Source: Amblyornis subalaris
Lineage: Eukaryota > Chordata > Aves > Passeriformes > Ptilonorhynchidae
Assembly: GCA_018881555.1 (NCBI GenBank)
Contig: JACAXG010000231.1
Location: 787,617 to 851,616 of the forward strand
Length of the DNA stretch: 64,000 nt
Direction of reading: 5' to 3'
Below the pieces are notes generated by a model. It was not told where the DNA came from. It was given only the letters and a program-made list of their open reading frames with translations, and did no database searches. The number at the start of each line of letters is the position of its first letter. The first letter of the stretch is position 1. The position numbers were made by a program, and so were the translations under genes. This document shows positions 13,214 through 23,866 of this stretch, in pieces.

Positions 13214-15529
13214 AGCAGCTGTAGAGAGGAGCTACCCACAGCAAAGCCTGGTGTCAAGGATGGTGGTACCGAGAGTGGAAGGAAGCACATACTGATTTCT
13301 GTGCATGCTGGTGTGGACGGCTTTGGCCTGGGTTAAGGCTTCAAAAGAGAGGGCTCAGCCTGGGATCCACAGGAGTTTGGGATTTCAGCACATGGACATC
13401 ACAAGGAGCATTTCCACCTTTGACATACAGCAAGTCTGGCCCCTGTAACATTCTGGGAAAAGCAGACCCTTATCTTCTTCGGCTAAGTTCACTGAGTTAG
13501 GTCAAAACTCAGGTCACAGCAGGACTGGCCCCAAAAGAAAACCATTGAAAAGTCTCTTGCTGACTGCAGCAAGCTTTGCAGAGAGTGCTCATGAACACAG
13601 CTCAAATAATCCAGCAGTACACTCATGTGCTCAAGGTGAGAGAGGAGAGCAGAGGGATGGAAGTGCCAGGACAGTGCTGGGCACTGTGCTGCTCTCTGCT
13701 TTTCTGCAACTACAAACAACACCTGATACCAGGGTTTCTACAAGAATTAGACATAGCCCCAGCACAAACCCTTTTGGAAGGTACATGTGCAAAGTGGTCA
13801 ATAAAACCATCTTGACATTCCTCCTTTAAGTACAAGTCCTGTTTGTAGAATAAATGAAGGAAACATGGATATTTATTTCCTCAGTAATCTCCAAGAGCAA
13901 GTGATAAGGAATGTGGGAGACATGGCAGTCTGGCGTGAAAATGCACAGTAGAAGATTTAAAGTGAGAGAAAGAAAAACTCCAGACAAGTTACATATTGTT
14001 TCCTTTCTCACCCAACTGGGGAAGGCAGCACCACTATTGTTAGATAATGTCATCCTAAACCAGCTCTGGTGAAGTGGCATCCCACAACAAACATCTTTGG
14101 CAACAAGCATATAGGCAAAATAGGGATAAAAAATGGAGAATGGGCAGAGTCATTTTAATTTAGATTATTGAATGACACAAGAAACTGCCTGGAGGAGAAG
14201 TCCTTAGAGAAAATGGTAAATCTTTATATTACATGACATTAATTACACTTTTACTGTAAGGTAACCCTATTATGGTATTGTGTATAGACACAGAAGATGG
14301 TACTTACGTGGTGTTCCTCCCAGTAAAGAGCTGTCCTTGCCGGGGCCCAGCCATGGGCTTTACTGTGCTCTTTGTCACAGCCCATAAAGGCTGCTTAATG
14401 CATTTCCTTGCAAGCAGGTTTCTTTACAACTTTACCAGATTAATGGAATGGAGAAGAGCAGGATTTTCATTAACTTATTCTTTAATGTGAGGTCCTTTAA
14501 CATGACCTGCAAATGAGATGTGCAGTCCTTGTCCCAGATGTCCCAGCTAGACCTCTACCGTGGGACTGGGAGAGCACTGCCAACACCAATGGTGCAGTGT
14601 CATGACCAGCCAGATTGCTTTTACTGTCTTATCCTCCAGCATCACACCTTGGAACACAGATCTGAGCACAGCTGTGGGGCATAACCCTCAGTCTGGATTC
14701 AGAAAAGTGGCAGAAGTTAGTTCTTCAGCATGCTGGATTGCTGGGAGACAAGTGATGACTTCTGTGGGCTCAGGTGGCAATGGACAGCAGCAGAGGTTCA
14801 GGGCTGGAGCAACATTGCTGAGGTTTTGGTGGAAGCAATAAATGTAAGAGAAATAGAAAGAAAAAAGCAATAGAAGACTAAAGGGCAAGAAAAGTATGAT
14901 TAGTTAGGTTCAGGTAATATCACGAGAAAGAATTTGGTCCAACCATATCATATAAAGGCTTCAGACTGTGAACAAGAGTCATAGCAATTGATCCCTCTTT
15001 CCCTCAGGACAATAGGGCTTGCCCAAACCAAATTAAATTGCATCAGGTTTCCCCTCTCCAAGCAAAATAACTTACAAACACCCTAAGCACCATTGTACTT
15101 GAGGCAAAAGGTGTAATAGAGATACCAAGCAAGGTGCTCAGTAGCAAGATCCAAACAGAGCAGAAGCAGCCAGGAAAGCTCCATCAAAGCCAGTGGTTTA
15201 ACAGAGACCTCAAGGTGCCCAAAACTTACTTTGACATTGAGTGATTGCAAATCTCTTCCTCACCGGCAGCTGAAGGAGTCACTGATAGGTTGGAGGTCAA
15301 TTAACCCATGGAGGTGCTGGGTACCAGCAAGAGTGTGTGAGATGCTTCAGGAAAGCAAGAGCAAGCCAAAGATTTGGGCTGGTCCCCATCACGGATGAGT
15401 CAGCTCAAAAATTTGTCTGAGCCTCTTTTCAAAGCAACTGAAATGGGCTCTCCCAAGAGAACAGGGATACGTGCAGGCAAACCACTACAGCCTGCAGCTG
15501 GCATGACAAAAAGGCTTTGTCCAAACAAC

Positions 15530-15583
15530 GATGGATGGATGGATGGATGGATGGATGGATGGATGGATGGATGGATGGATGGA
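15530..15583 (+). repeat. (GATG)n microsatellite
   Basis: About 13.5 uninterrupted copies of the tetranucleotide GATG/TGGA, ending at GGAAGAATG. Read as protein it gives a repeated M-D-G-W pattern in all three plus-strand frames, which is an artefact of the tetranucleotide. The length and purity suggest it is polymorphic in the species. Confidence 0.97.
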
Positions 15584-15893
15584 AGAATGAAAAACAGCCA
15601 CTTGCTACTATAGAGACAGTGGATCTTGTAGATCCAGCTGGGTTGGGCTGGGGACTATCTGTGCACTGCAGGGGTAACCCTTTCTGGAAGTTTCTGCGAC
15701 CCTTCCCCTACTGACTGAACTTCACCGGGGACATCTCTAATCTCAGGCTTCCTGCACCTAGCTAGCCCTCTCATTTTGAATGAATGCTGGCACAAAATAA
15801 TGGGTCAGTGTCTTCCAATCAGCTGTGAATGACAGCCAGTATTGGGGACATATATTGTCCCACAGGCTTAGCTAGATTTGAGAGCAAGTCTTT

Positions 15894-15919
15894 CTGCAGT
15901 CTCACACTGCAGTCTCACA
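15894..15919 (+). repeat. Perfect 13-bp tandem duplication
   Basis: The unit CTGCAGTCTCACA occurs twice head to tail (15894-15906 and 15907-15919). It is a small recent duplication with no evident function. Confidence 0.9.
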
Positions 15920-16249
15920 CGTCCATGTACGCTGCACTAGCAGTGTTTTTTTCCTCATGTACTACAGCCATCCCATGCTGGTTGCTCAGCAGTACAGCAA
16001 ACCCATGCTATGGCAAACTCTTCCAAAAATAACTGCCTGCCTGCTAGAGATGCTTTGTGCCCTTCCATGCCCAGTTGCTGAGAAGTAATCAGTGCAAACA
16101 CATGTACTTGAGGAATTCAACCTGTGTACAGCGCTCAAGTTCAAATGTGGACTTAGGATGAATGCTTTGCAGGTATGTAATGGTTTTCAAGGCAAAAATG
16201 AAACCTGGTCACTGACAGATATCTACAAAACTCCCCGTTTCTACACTTA

Positions 16250-16382
16250 GAAGCAAAAAAAAAAAAATAATCAGCAGGAACTTTGGAAGTGAAAAACATT
16301 GGTGAAGTGAAAGTTTTCTTATAATTCAGTGTATTTAATTACATTTTAAAAAATGAAAAAAAGGAAAAAAGAAAAAAGAAGC
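16250..16382 (+). repeat. A-rich low-complexity tracts
   Basis: A13 at 16255-16267, and a second tract at 16341-16381 made of A runs broken by single T or G. There are about 75 bases of ordinary sequence between them. Confidence 0.85.
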
Positions 16383-18105
16383 CATACCTGGTTAACTCAT
16401 TTTGGATGCTGCTTTTTCTTTTTCAAAACCACAGCCAGTAGATTGGAGTGTAGGAAATGCAAGAGGCCTAGGAATGAGGAATGAACAAATTAGACATGCT
16501 GCTCTGGAGCAGTCATTTTCTACAACAACACTCTCTTGGAGGTGGTCATAGAGAGGAAATGTGAAAAAATGGGTGAATAAAGATGTAGCATAGTTTTTTT
16601 GTCCTGTAACCCACTGTCAATACTACCATGAGGGAGAGAGATGGCCTGTAGAGAACAAAGAAATATTAAAAAACTTGATGCTGGTCTGTTTCTTGCATGA
16701 AACACCCCTAACCCAAAATGCCACCTAGCAGTACATGCAAATCTCTGTTACTGTTTCACCTGTGTTTAAAAACTTCTACAATCCCTTCAGGGACCAAATT
16801 TCCATGGCGGGAAAAGAAAATACTTCCAACATGGGAAAAATAATGATACTGAAAGGACCCAATTATGTTGCCAGATTCTTTGAAGGTTATACGGTATTCC
16901 TACCCCGGATACCACCACTTCACTGTCAATAGGATAGCTAGATAGTACTTTTCTTGATTAATCCATGGTGGGGTTTTTTTGAGTAAGTTTGCCAAAAAGA
17001 AGGTACTTGAGCAGCAGGGCCCCAGTTCTGTGTGGCCCCCAAAGGACAGTCATTTTCCACACCATCTCCTGGGCATCTTTTAAAATTCTCCCAATTTGGC
17101 TCAACATTTTCAGTTGTGATATTCAACTTAAAAGAAAGCATCAGTAGAGCAAGTACCACCTGTTTTGTTACAAAGGCATGCCTCATAGTCAGGTTCCTGG
17201 GTACCTCATTCAGTGTGTACCCAGGCAAGGCTTTCCCAGGGCTGGGCCCTTCATATCTCCTCTCTATGGGGAGGGCTGGTAATCTTCTCCCAAAGAAATC
17301 CCTGATGATATCTCCCCTTTCTGTGGGATTGGTTGCTTTCACCAAACTTGCAGGAACAACCTACCTCTGAGATCCAGCTTCTTCTAGCTGGGTTGCCACC
17401 CCAGCCTGCCAAGTCCTGGAGTTACCGTGAGGGCGAGAAGGAGCAGAGAGAGCACAATCCCTCCACCTTCACTTCCTAGAGAAATGGTGGAGGAAAATTA
17501 CAAATGCATGAGAAGGAGGAACATGAAATGACCAAATAAAACAGGACAAAAAGATGTTTTAGGAAGGGGAAGAGTAGCTCAGGGAGTGTTCAGGCTCCTG
17601 AACTAGAGAGAAGCTAAGATAGTACCTCTGAATTTTATCCCCACGGCTCTCCCATCTGCTTGCTTGCAGCTCCTGCCTCTCCATCCCAGTCCAGCCCACC
17701 CAGAAGACAATTCCTCATGCAACCTGCTTCGGTGAGCTTTTAGCTACTCTGGATGTTCCCATGAAGGGGAGCCATAGCTACCACAATTGAAGGGAGGTTG
17801 TAAATCCCCAGTGCCACCGTCTAGCAGTTTACCAAGGTTTGCTTTTTTTTACTTCACAGCTCTTGAAGGGAGCCCTGGGAGCAGAAGGATGAGAGGGAAA
17901 GAGGGAAAAGGGGGAGAGAGTCTGCAGTGGGAGGAGGGGAAGAATGGAGTTATGCTCACAGCTTTTCACAGCTGAAAACAGACCCCACTGCTGGTAATGT
18001 GAGAGGGCTGGAGCAGGCGCCAAATGGATAAGGCTGTAGACAGTGGGACCAGAGCGCTGATACTTGCCAGTACCTGCAGATAGGAGACAAATAATTGGCA
18101 CATGT

Positions 18106-18182
18106 TAAGAAAGGGAAAAAAAAAAAAAAAGAAAAAAAAAAAAGAAGAGAAAAGAAAAAAAGCGGAAAAAAAAAAGAAAAGA
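18106..18182 (+). repeat. Homopurine A/G tract
   Basis: The plus strand is purine over most of this stretch: long A runs with interspersed G (GGGA16, AGAAA12, GAAGAG, AAAAAAGCGG, A10 and so on), with one C breaking it. Long homopurine tracts can form triplexes and slip in replication. No LINE or SINE body precedes it on the plus strand, so it does not look like a retroposon tail. Confidence 0.9.
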
Positions 18183-18484
18183 CAGGCAGAGAGCGACGGA
18201 GTTGTTAGACATCCGAATTTTCTAAATGTGTCTGGCAGGAGCCCCAGCAAGGAATTTAATCAGCAAGAGTTGTTTAAACTGGGCTTTGAAAACAAGCCCT
18301 GCGCTGCTAGTAATGAACTTCATATCATCTGCAACTCCTGTTTGCTGACGACATTCAATTTGTTAATTCTGCAGCTGGTGATAGGGGTCAGATATGAAAG
18401 TGACGATTGTTTTTTGACGTTCCAACCCCTGCTCACATCTTTCTAATTAATCCTTTTAGGAGCCACCAGCAGATCAAGAGAAGT
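18183..18484. other. Candidate conserved non-coding stretch between two purine tracts
   Basis: Non-repetitive DNA with AT cores in mixed sequence: GGAATTTAATCAGC, GGGCTTTGAA (TCF-like), TTTGTTAATTCTGC, TTTCTAATTAATCC. It lies between the A/G tract and the (GGGA)n block. No open frame of note. Enhancer-like texture only. Confidence 0.25.
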
Positions 18485-18535
18485 GTGGGGAGGGAGGGAG
18501 GGAGGGAGGAAGGAGGGGAGGGAGAGGAGGACAAA
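18485..18535 (+). repeat. (GGGA)n purine microsatellite with G-quadruplex potential
   Basis: 18487-18510 has five runs of three or more G separated by single A (GGGG-A-GGG-A-GGG-A-GGG-A-GGG). It then continues as degenerate GGA/GGGGA units. Four G3 runs with one-base loops are the textbook pattern for a very stable parallel G-quadruplex on the plus strand. Confidence 0.92.
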
Positions 18536-18705
18536 GAGAGACTTTTTTTTTGTGCCTGCCCTGTGGCTCCTCACCTCCCTCTGTGGTGGAAAGGAGACAC
18601 AAGGACGTACCTGCTACTTGGTCTTATGGTCGTGAGCTTTTCCTGATGTCTTAGAAAACTTTATTATTGTAAATATAAGTATGAAAAAATAAAAATGAAA
18701 AAGAA

Positions 18706-19531
18706 GACTCACACAGTCACAAAATAGGTAAGGTTGGAAGGGACCACAGTGGGTCATTTGGTCCAACCTGCCTGCTCAAACAGGATCATCCCAGAGCACA
18801 TGGCACAGGATGGTGTCCAGATGGTTGTTGAATATCTCCTGTGAGGGAGACTCCACAACCTCTCTGGGCAATCTGTCCCAGTGCACGGTCATCCACAAAG
18901 TAAAGAAGTTCTTCCTCATGTTCGGATGGAACTTCCTGTGCATCAGCTTCTGCCCATTGCCTCTTGCCCTATTGCTCGGCACCACTGAGAAGAGTCTGGA
19001 AACATCCTTTTGACACCCTCCCTTCGGATACTCATAGACATTGATGAGGTCCCTTCTCAGTCATCTCTTCTTTAGGCTGAACAAGCCAAACTCCCTCAGC
19101 CCTTCCTCACAGGAGAGATGCTCCAGTCCCCCAGTCATCTTTGTTGCCCTTCACTGGACCTGCTCCAGGAGCTCCATGTCTCTCTTGTAGTGAGAAGCCC
19201 AGAACTGGACACAGCACTCCAGATATGGCTTCACCAGGGCTGAGTAGAGGGGCAGGATCACCTCCCTCGACCTGCTGGCAAAGCTCTTCCTTATGCACCC
19301 CGGGATACCATTGGCCTGCTTGGCCCCAGGGGTACACTGCCGTCTCATGGACAGCTTGCTGTCCACCAGGACCCCCAGGTCCTTCTCCACAGAGCTGCTT
19401 TCCAGAAGATCAGCCCTCAGTCTGTACTGCTGCCTGGGGTTACTTTTTCCCAGGTGCAGGACCCTGCATTTGCCTTTGTTGAATTTCAGACTGTCCTTCT
19501 CTGCCCCTCTTTCCAACCTGTCAAGGTCCTT
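18706..19531 (-). mobile_element. CR1 LINE, 5'-truncated copy
   Basis: The reverse complement is the 3' part of an avian CR1 retrotransposon: the C-terminal part of ORF2 followed by a short 3' region. On the plus strand the familiar antisense CR1 words appear in order: GGTTGGAAGGGACC, TCCAACCTGCCTGCTCAA, ACAACCTCTCTGGGCAA, GATGCTCCAGTCCCC, CACCTCCCTCGACCTGCTGGC, GTCCACCAGGACCCCCAGG. The 3' end is degenerate (around ACTCACACAGTCACAAAATAG) and lacks a clean octamer tail. Homology stops near 19531, upstream of which the sequence is unrelated. Severe 5' truncation is usual for CR1. Subfamily not assigned. Confidence 0.95.
18776..19531 (-). pseudogene. CR1 ORF2 C-terminal remnant (reverse transcriptase tail)
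   Basis: A single reading frame runs through the remnant. It starts at KDLDRLERGAEK, continues through [66 protein letters not shown] and [20 protein letters not shown], and ends at a TAG-type stop near 18776. The catalytic FADD box lies upstream of the truncation, so the piece cannot encode active enzyme. Only two in-frame stops interrupt it, TGA at 19151-19153 and TGA at 19061-19063. Both sit where the CR1 family has arginine, consistent with CGA to TGA change. No frameshift was found, so this is the youngest-looking transposon copy in the window. Confidence 0.9.
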
Positions 19532-20346
19532 CCCCCTAAAATAGCTCATTTTAATATCTGGCAAGTATTTCATATTAACTATCTCCACAGGGAATGAGAT
19601 AGGTGACGGAATTAGCAGTGAGGTAGGAAACCATTCTCCCACTATGTTGTCTTGCTGGCACGGGGCTGGTGACATCTCTCAGGGGCTGTTTTAAAGAGCT
19701 GAGTGCGTACAAGCAACACACAATTCCAGCAACTCGGTGCAGGCAGGTAACAGCATGATCAAACAGAGAAGAAATCATGGCCTCAGGAGGTCTGGTAGTG
19801 CCCAGGGAGTCAAGTGTGCACAGACACGCGGGTGCTGCAAGGGAATCAGGACCCATCAGCCATCACACAGGCTCATGATGCACAGATGGCTTTGATGGAA
19901 ACAGCAAAAGGGCAGGAGATATTGCTGGCCTTGCAGCAAGAGAACAGGAGCACTTTGCAGATGCCAAAGGTTTATTCTCCCTCCAAAGAGTTTTTAACCT
20001 GGGACCCTGAACTTCTTACCTAGAAAGTTAGTCAGAGTGCTGAACCCACTGCAGTGACCACACGTGTCTTGGAGAGAGCCAGCTGGCACGTCAGCCTAGA
20101 TGTGGTGCAGTGAAGTCTGTGTCCATCTGCAGAGGTTGGATGAGGAGGCCTTCCAAGGCAGAAGAAACAGCAATCAAGAAAGTGACATTTTGTAAAAGGT
20201 GAAAAAAGTAGGAGTGGAAAATTGGCTGGGTGACAAAATTTTGAGAGAGGAAGACCTGAGGTTATGCACAGAGATTGCTGGCATTGGGGAAAGGTAGAAG
20301 AAAAAAACTCACTCTGATCAGCACTAGGCTGAAAAAGAATTTTTTA

Positions 20347-20970
20347 ATGGAGGAATTTGGTCTTTCTTTCCCAGTCCACTTCAGCACTGAGGTTTGGACT
20401 CCCATAAAATNCATCATCACCAGCCTCCATAGAGCAGGAGGGCCCTGGCAGAGGTTGCATCTGTTCTGGGTCAGAGCTGAAGAAACAGTTCCAAGTGCCT
20501 GCTGTCGCATGAAGGTCCCCCAGGTGCAGAATGCTGGGGTGCTGGCACAGCTGGGTGCACACATCTGCCCATTTACTCTGCTCCAACAGGATCTAACACT
20601 GAGCCTTTGGCTCAAATGCAGCGATCCTGGTTCCTCTCAAGAAAATGGGGATCTACCAGCTCATTCTGACTGTATATCCATTGGACCCTGCTTTGTCTGT
20701 GGACAAAAAATGTATCCACTTGCTTATATGCTGTCAGTGCTCTGGTTTTCCTATAGAAGTTTTCTCTTGACTCCCTTTAGTAACCAACAAGTACTCTTCT
20801 ACCCTCATAAGGATTTATCCATCCAGTATAAACTTCCAGTATCTGGTATTGTGAAGAGAAATCCAACTACCACCATAAATGTTTATCTTTGGGTTTTTAG
20901 GAGACTTTATCAGTATGTATTGATTTGCACACAGAAAGAAGATCTATTGCTCTTTCACTCCAGACTCTAA
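20347..20970 (+). other. Longest open frame in the window; coding status doubtful
   Basis: From the ATG at 20347 the frame stays open for 207 codons. Without a start requirement it opens at about 20275, giving 231 codons. The product has no signal peptide, no convincing membrane segment, no repeated or catalytic motif and no family I recognise. One codon contains the ambiguous base at 20411. The minus strand is also open over 20262-20615, which argues for a composition effect in the first half. The second half is AT-richer, so its openness is less trivial. The context around the ATG (T at -3, G at +4) is weak. Could be chance, an old gene fragment or an lncRNA exon. Confidence 0.12.
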
Positions 20971-22180
20971 AAATTAGTAAAACATAGTTCTGCTCTTGGC
21001 ATGTCTGGAACAAAACTAGCTTCAATGAAATTGGCCTAGATTTAAATCACTGGGCTCATGAGCATGTTTTGCCCTTATGGTGTCTCTTCAGTTTGATCTA
21101 AATGTTATGCAGAAAAGATAGGAAGATACTGGATGGGGAAAGAACTCAATGCTGTGATTAAATTTATGCAAAGATATTGTTAGAGGTGGAGATATCTTCC
21201 TACTGGAGAATCTCTGCTTGCTATGAGCAGGTAACTCACTATGAAAGCCTGCTTGTAAAGGAAAAAGAGTATCAGAGGTCTGCCTGAGGTTCCTGGGAGA
21301 CACCAGCCCCACAGAGGACCAAGAGCTCTGCTAGGATGAGGGTGTACTGGGACATCAGCAATGAAACAGATTTTCCCCATCAGATAAACTGAAGACAAGA
21401 AAACAGAATCATACAGGCAATGAAAAGTGAGTAGAGCAGACTGAATTTCTGAGGCCATTTATAACTACATGCATTGCTACTTGTTAATAGGCTTTCACCT
21501 GTTCCATCTGTGAACATGAGCATGTCTTTCACTCAGGCAAGATTTATAAGCTTAGTTTAGCTGCTTAGGAAAGACCTGTTGGCCCTGAACATCTCTGCAA
21601 GCGGCCATACAAACAGTGGCAAGTGGCTCGTGGTATCCTCTCTGCTTAGCCAGAAGCACAAAGCACTTAGGGAAAAACATTATCCTTTCCAGTGTTTATG
21701 TTCAGCTCAAGCACATCTTAGCCCTTTTATTCTCTGTATGGCTAAGTCCTACAGGTACCCTGTCACATAAAAGACATACTGTTTATTATTCCAGTGTTAA
21801 CAAAGTACTTGAGGGAAATAGCAATCTATTTTCGGGGGCCAAAAAAAATAACTAAAACAAGAATGGCAAGAACTGCCAGCTCCAGTAGCAACAAGAGGAT
21901 TTTTTACCTCTCGACCCACTGCAGAGGTGTCCCCACACAAACCTTGTGTGCAGGCAGTTGTACCCCTCTAGCTTGATCTTAAACCATGGCTTTCTACTTG
22001 CTACACTACTTCACTCACTCTGCCATTCTTGCATGACATTTCTTTAAAATACAAACGATATTTCCTCTTATTAAATAATCACATGCATGGTTATAAATTC
22101 TACTTTAGGGTGATAGTTCTGATTTTCTCAGATGTGAAAAGGCCTTTACATCAAGCCAGAATACTTAACACCATAAAGCG

Positions 22181-22210
22181 TCACTTCCACACACTTCCAC
22201 ACACTTCCAC
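22181..22210 (+). repeat. Short tandem repeat, unit ACACTTCCAC
   Basis: Three head-to-tail decamers, the first with T in place of the leading A. Simple local duplication. Confidence 0.9.
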
Positions 22211-23204
22211 CCTGTTTTCTTAAATATTTTCTTTTTTTTACCAGATATGTCTCTTGCCACAATATGAGATTTTAATAAATGAGAAAATACATATTTTAAA
22301 GAAACACACCCTCTCTCTGAGATGCACACACTCACACAAAGAAAAAGCAAAGCATTTCTTGATAGAAAACAACTAAAAGGAGTAAAGTCAACAAGGACAG
22401 TGTTTAAGTAATCAACATTCCCAGATAGGTGATGTCAAAATGGTAATTATCTTTCCAGAGCTGCCTGAAATTCTAAAGCAGCAAGAAAATGTCCAAAGAA
22501 CTGTATTGCACTGCTCTTGCACTGTGCGGGTAGAGAGTGCCTCTGGAATAACATGCTCACAAAATGGTCTTCATCTTCCACAGCCCTCCATAGCTCTATG
22601 GTGTAGGTGGTCCAAAGGGACACAATTACAAGTAAAGGAATAAAACTGAGCACAGTAACATTTGCAGTGTTTATCAGAACAAATTCCCAAGCAATGAGAC
22701 ATAGCTGACATGAGGAAGTGTCCTTAAGGAATCCATGGGCGCTCCATTAACGGTTATGTTAGATAAAGCAGGCTGTGCTACAGCTTGGAAGGAAACAGTT
22801 TCCAAGTGCTCTGATTTCGGCAACAGAGTGAAATGACAGAGACTCCGCCGGGCAGCAAAGTTTCAAAAATGCTTTTAGGTCTCTTGCTTGTTTAGGCTAC
22901 TGCTTGGGGAGCAATGCAAAAGAAGTAGATTGTGTGAAAACAGCATTATTCAGCAGGCAAGTGTTATCTTAGGCACTTCGGAACAATGTTACCCTCTTGT
23001 ATTTAGAGCCTAGTGATTAATCATTTACATCTGCCCTGCTCCATCTTGGAGGGTGTTTCAGGATGCTCCTGCAGTACAGGCAGTCAAGAGAAGGTTGACT
23101 CAGGTGACAGATTCCAAGTTCATATATGATGCTATTTGTCCAGGTTATTTCTATTTAGGTCCCTAGACATGGACAAAATCAACCTTTAGACACAACCTTA
23201 GGAT

Positions 23205-23268
23205 TTATTATTATATACACAATAAATACATATAAATTAATATTATGTATATGTATATATATAAACTC
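23205..23268. repeat. AT-rich low-complexity DNA (TATA/TATG)
   Basis: Composed almost only of A and T with alternating TATGTATATGTATATATATA words. Likely easily melted and length-variable. Confidence 0.8.
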
Positions 23269-23797
23269 CTTGATGTTTCCAATATGTGTATTCAGTCGTA
23301 CTAGCTGAATTTAGACATGTCCTTCCCAGGGAACACACCATTCTCATGGACATTGCAGACCTGCTTCTGAAGTGACAGCATGTCCCACCTCCTAAAAGTG
23401 ACAGGACTAACACTGCAGACCAACACTTGCAGGTTTGGCTTTTTTCTCTCACCCCAAGGATGCCTGCAGAGTTTGGGAGCCTCTGGTTCAATAAGTGAGG
23501 ATGGGGAGAATAAGGACAGGTACATGAAGCTACCCACTGAGCTATCTAGATCCATGTTGAGGAATCTGAATGAAAGCAGCTGGATTTATGAAAACAAGCA
23601 CATAAATATCAGACCCTCCCAGTGAAAAGGCTGCTTAAAGCATATAGCTTAGGAATCATGGATAAAAGGAATAGCTAAATCAGTCTTGTAGCTGTTTGTA
23701 ACATGTTTAAGGGAAAAGAAAAAAGCCTTCATTCTCATTGTGATCAAACACTTATACCAGGGCCAGAATATATTACAGACAGTCCCTGCTGCCCAAC

Positions 23798-23866
23798 TGC
23801 TGTTAAAATCTTAGTAATTAACATTATTGATAGACATCATTTTTCAATACTAAGATTTTAATAGTG
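23798..23866. other. Near-perfect inverted repeat, hairpin of pre-miRNA size
   Basis: The left arm TTAAAATCTTAGTA (23803-23816) is the exact reverse complement of the right arm TACTAAGATTTTAA (23848-23861). Allowing G-U pairs, the stem extends outward to 23798/23866, about 19 paired positions. The 31-base interval contains a further small stem, TGAT-AGAC-ATCA (23828-23839). The total folded length of about 69 bases is in the range of a microRNA precursor, but the internal loop is large. Could also be a chance AT-rich palindrome or a small transposon remnant. Confidence 0.75.

Larger units (their letters stand above)
12311..15529. other. Single-copy non-coding DNA with minor simple repeats
   Basis: It holds a poly-A run (A12, 12965-12976) and a small decamer tandem at 13181-13213. 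Open frames are short and unremarkable. No transposon is recognised. Confidence 0.55.
15584..18105. other. Single-copy non-coding DNA, no gene recognised
   Basis: At 16938-17345 (minus, 135 codons, starting at TTG rather than ATG) and 17032-17370 (plus, 112 codons) both strands stay open over the same DNA. Neither product resembles a known family. The rest carries A-rich tracts near 16.26-16.38 kb and otherwise nothing recognised. Confidence 0.5.
19532..23797. other. Single-copy non-coding DNA with one long open frame
   Basis: Apart from the open frame at 20347-20970, a short tandem at 22181-22210 and AT-rich DNA at 23205-23268, nothing is recognised. An ambiguous base lies at 20411 inside the open frame. 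Confidence 0.5.

Noticed and set aside
15517..15613. Proteins with an MDGW repeat
   Set aside because: Direct translation of the (GATG)n microsatellite in different frames.
16938..17370. 135-codon minus and 112-codon plus frames over the same DNA
   Set aside because: The minus frame starts at TTG, not ATG; opposite strands are open together and neither product resembles a known protein or retroviral domain.
18102..18446. 114-codon frame beginning with a poly-lysine run
   Set aside because: The lysines come from the homopurine tract; the rest has no recognisable content.
19141..19544. Plus-strand frames of 83-113 codons over the CR1 copy
   Set aside because: Antisense shadows of the minus-strand CR1 ORF2 remnant.
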